Shown here piece by piece: positions 61,546 through 64,000 of a DNA stretch of 64,000 nucleotides. Where the stretch lies: the NCBI GenBank assembly GCA_910574455.1, contig CAJSYZ010000011.1:620001-684000 (forward strand). Reading direction: 5' to 3'. Position 1 is the first letter of the stretch, and every line of letters starts with the position of its first letter. A program made the translations under genes and the position numbers. The DNA is from Trichaptum fuscoviolaceum (Eukaryota; Basidiomycota; Agaricomycetes; Hymenochaetales; Trichaptaceae). Under the pieces are notes generated by a model. That model worked only from the letters and a program-made list of their open reading frames with translations, made no database searches and was not told the DNA's origin.

Positions 61546-62156
61546 TGCAAAGATCGATGGAGATAAAGAGGGGAAGGGTCCACAGCGCGGTGGTCGTCAA
61601 TAATTTGTACAGTTTCTTGCCACGACCCAACGAGGATAGTGGGTGCAAGGCGAGGAAATCTGAGGCTAGAAGATGCAGCCTTATATCCTTCGGGAGTTCC
61701 ATTGAAACTGCTACGTATTGGTTTGTTGCTGTTGCAAACAATCGACAGGAGAAACTCTAGACGCCTTCGATTCAGAATCCGTGAAAGGCGGTACGCGAGC
61801 CGCGATGCTGTTCCAGGGCGCATCCCGAACAGTTTGCAACAGCGAAGCAAAGAGAAAAAAGAATAAAGAATTGCAGATCTGCCTGGAGGTACCTGGATTG
61901 CTCTAGCTCCGAGCAGGAGGCGGGAAGCGGCGCTACAGGAATAGTGAGGCATTTGACGGGTGATGTACCCCATGCAGGATTCCGTAAGGACCACAAGACG
62001 CAAGGGTCAGTTTCATGCTACCCAAGTTAGCAGAGAAATTTGATAGTTGGCAAGTCCGGCACAGACGTAGGAAGCTGATCGGGGCTGGGTATTTGCATTT
62101 GGGCATAAAACGAGCCTCCCACCGGCATAGTGGGCGGTCACTATATTGAGCCACGC
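61546..62156. other. Promoter region of the copper radical oxidase gene
   Basis: It lies upstream of the oxidase start on the minus strand. Open frames here (for example 61494-62003) overlap exon 1 and have no domain signal. I see no confident regulatory motif. Confidence 0.45.
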
Positions 62157-62530
62157 CTAGAAATAACTAACACCAGTGAAGACGGAGAACAAGAAGCAGG
62201 CTCGAGAATAGCCGGCAGGTTGGTCGAAGTTCTCAAGCTTCCATGCTGAACGGACTGCGACTGGCGAAGTCAAGTGGACTATGTACGTATTGGTCGGGCT
62301 CGGCCGAACGAGCACAACGTCCGCGCCAGCATCAGACCTGAATGTGAGCCATACATGCGGTAGAGATATGATAGACATATCGAAATTCCCACTGGCATCA
62401 GAAACGTTGATGAGAACGTTGGTACTACATACAACATGTCCTGCCCGCACCTCCATATTCCCTATCACAGCCCCCCTCGTGCCGGGACACCTTCCGAATG
62501 CTCTGGTAGTAGTTCGTCATGATACAGGTC
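62157..62530 (-). CDS. Unrecognised exon-like frame
   Basis: One minus-strand frame of over 100 codons reads CPGTRGAVIGNMEVRAGHVV, then TNVLINVSDASGNFDMSIIS, HVWLTFRSDAGADVVLVRPS and KLENFDQPAGYSRACFLF. Composition is protein-like with alternating hydrophobic residues, suggesting a beta-rich domain, but there is no start codon before an upstream stop near 62525, and I recognise no family. It may be one exon of a gene or a decayed copy. Confidence 0.3.
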
Positions 62531-63076
62531 CGTGAGGCCGCTCTGTAGGGGTGCAGTGGGATGGAGATATCATGACGACGGCGGCACACCAAACATGGGC
62601 GTTCGAGATAAAGTTGACGGGAGGCTGAGATGGAACGGCTTTATGCCTAAATGGGTGCGTAATAACTGATTATAGCACCTTTAAAAGGGAATTTGTGCTG
62701 GATTAGTATCCGAAATATTACTAAATAAAGACATACTTTAGTATGTTCTTTCGGCGGCGGGTGGGAGAAAACTAGTTTCTCCTTCTACCACCATCCCCGA
62801 TTACCTCCTTTCGGAGAACTCAGTGGGCCGCTGATATTTGACATCAGATCTACAACTCGCAGATATGTCCATGTAAAATTGAGTCGTAGTTCTGAACTCA
62901 AGGAGCCCCTTTTACTGGGCGTCAGTAGATAAGCAACGACATACGGTACCACAAGGCACGTACGTACTAAAGGATATCGACTGACACACAAGAACAACGC
63001 AGGTCAAAGGTAACTAATTGAAAATATACGCATAGCAACATCTTTGCTTGCTAACATGATCATTTCAGCGCCTCCG
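62531..63076. other. Intergenic region, no feature seen
   Basis: Mixed sequence with short A/T-rich stretches. Open frames such as 62785-62997 lack support. Confidence 0.45.
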
Positions 63077-63870
63077 TCAAGCTGTCATAAATACATGGTT
63101 CGAACCTGATCGTCGTGCCTCTTTGTTAGCGACTGCCTCTTTAGAACCGCTCTGCATCGGAAACGCTTCAACGATATGATTGCTGCTCTTCAAAGAATAC
63201 CCGCCCATAACCTGTGGCGTATCAGATTCGAGTTGTATTGAACTCAGAACAGATTGAGCAAATGTCGATCGCTGAAGGATTTACACTTCTGAAAAGAGGA
63301 AAGTATCGAGATTTACCTCCGTAGCGATGACCGGTCTTGCTATCTGACTGAGTTACCTTCTATGGGCATACGCATCTCATTTTCCGACGTATCACAATCA
63401 GTGGTCCGGTTCGGTCGCAAGGTTAGGCGATACCTTCCAAAGCAAGGCCGAGAACCACTCTCCAGCTGCAAGCGATCCCGAAGATCAGCTGAATCTACAG
63501 CGAAGATCATCGGCAAGTCCCCAGTCTCACTGAAACTTCGAAGCACTCTAGTATCTGTAATTAAATCCTCCCTTCTCGGACCTTACTGGTCTGCCGATTT
63601 GTCTAGGCCTATCTACTCGCCTTATTTTCGTACACACAAAGCCCATCCTGATCACTTTCATAAACGCCGGTACCTGACCTGCCGAGTCAAGGAAGTACAT
63701 GCAGCCTCTTAGTGAGTCTGCATTGATTTCGCCGAGATCACTTACAACCACAACGAGTCGAGACTGGTTCAAGTTCATCCTTTCTACAGACATCCTTTCT
63801 TCTCTAAGTTGCGAGTTCCTAATCACTGATGGCCACGACATCGCGCGAAAGATAATAACTCAAGCGCATT
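63077..63870 (-). CDS. Probable unrecognised multi-exon gene (3' part)
   Basis: Exon-like minus frames end in TGA at 63077-63079. The last exon (about 63077-63265) reads RSTFAQSVLSSIQLESDTPQ, VMGGYSLKSSNHIVEAFPMQ and SGSNHVFMTA. Upstream, DTRVLRSFSETGDLPMIFAV then DSADLRDRLQLESGSRPCFG lies near 63420-63565, and YESDQDGLCVYENKA near 63620-63665. The joins are not all in phase in my reading, so the model is incomplete. The family is not recognised. A plus-strand frame at 63362-63712 overlaps it and is probably a shadow. Confidence 0.35.
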
Positions 63871-64000
63871 CTATCAGTGAAAAATTGCTGATGAAGTGTC
63901 AGGGAACGCTAGGCACAGAAAGCTCCGAAGCTCACGTTAATCCTATTCATCGGCATCGTGGCAGCCAGACATATGGCCACACGGTCTGTCCAAACTCATT

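Noticed and set aside
63102..63115. GGTTCGAACC, resembling a tRNA B box
   Set aside because: No acceptor, D or anticodon arms fit on either strand around it.

Overview
The window is nuclear DNA of a filamentous basidiomycete, most likely an Agaricomycete. Genes are cut by many short introns (mostly 45-75 nt, GT...AG, with CTAAC/CTAAT-like branch points). The gene families also point there: a WSC-domain copper radical oxidase, DUF6533-like seven-helix proteins, the family starting MGTKG..., tyrosine-kinase-like kinases with HGD instead of HRD, and F-box-like paralogues. Most gene models below were built by joining open exons by eye; where frames and splice phases were checked across all exons I say so.

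Layout. 0-1.4 kb: 3' part of a GATA factor whose zinc-finger exon block is tandemly duplicated. 1.4-9.3 kb: a duplicated block of [F-box-like gene, minus] + [HNH gene, plus]; one HNH copy is intact and the others are decayed. 10-12.6 kb: a large proline-rich LRR/F-box-like protein. 14.6-16.4 kb: an MGTKG-family protein with an F-box-like C-terminus, followed by a 155-bp foldback MITE. 17.3-20.9 kb: a Zn2Cys6/fungal_trans regulator. 21.2-21.6 kb: a four-exon KISH (TMEM167) gene. 21.9-31.8 kb: a kinase + Oma1 region present twice, one set dead and one set intact; the living kinase carries a C-terminal string of exon-encoded beta-rich modules.

32-50 kb is the housekeeping core: SEC13 (COPII coat), a DUF6533-like membrane protein, a WDR48/Bun107-type WD40 protein divergent from mitochondrial EF-G1 (MEF1), a second DUF6533-like protein in inverted orientation, and a TMEM184/Ost-alpha membrane protein. 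50.3-54.9 kb holds three head-to-tail elements with shared hairpin ends; each carries intron-containing fragments of a host gene (Bsd2/NDFIP-like, Cse1/exportin-2, Bsd2/NDFIP-like). 57.2-61.5 kb encodes a secreted glyoxal-oxidase-type copper radical oxidase with four WSC domains, typical of wood- and litter-decay fungi. The last 2.5 kb contains only weak exon chains.

Several products serve the secretory pathway (SEC13, KISH, TMEM184, the secreted oxidase) and mitochondria (MEF1, OMA1), but they look like ordinary neighbours, not a cluster. The most unusual items are the kinase with phase-2 beta modules, the gene-fragment-carrying elements with a covarying terminal hairpin, and the repeated duplicate-and-decay of whole gene blocks.
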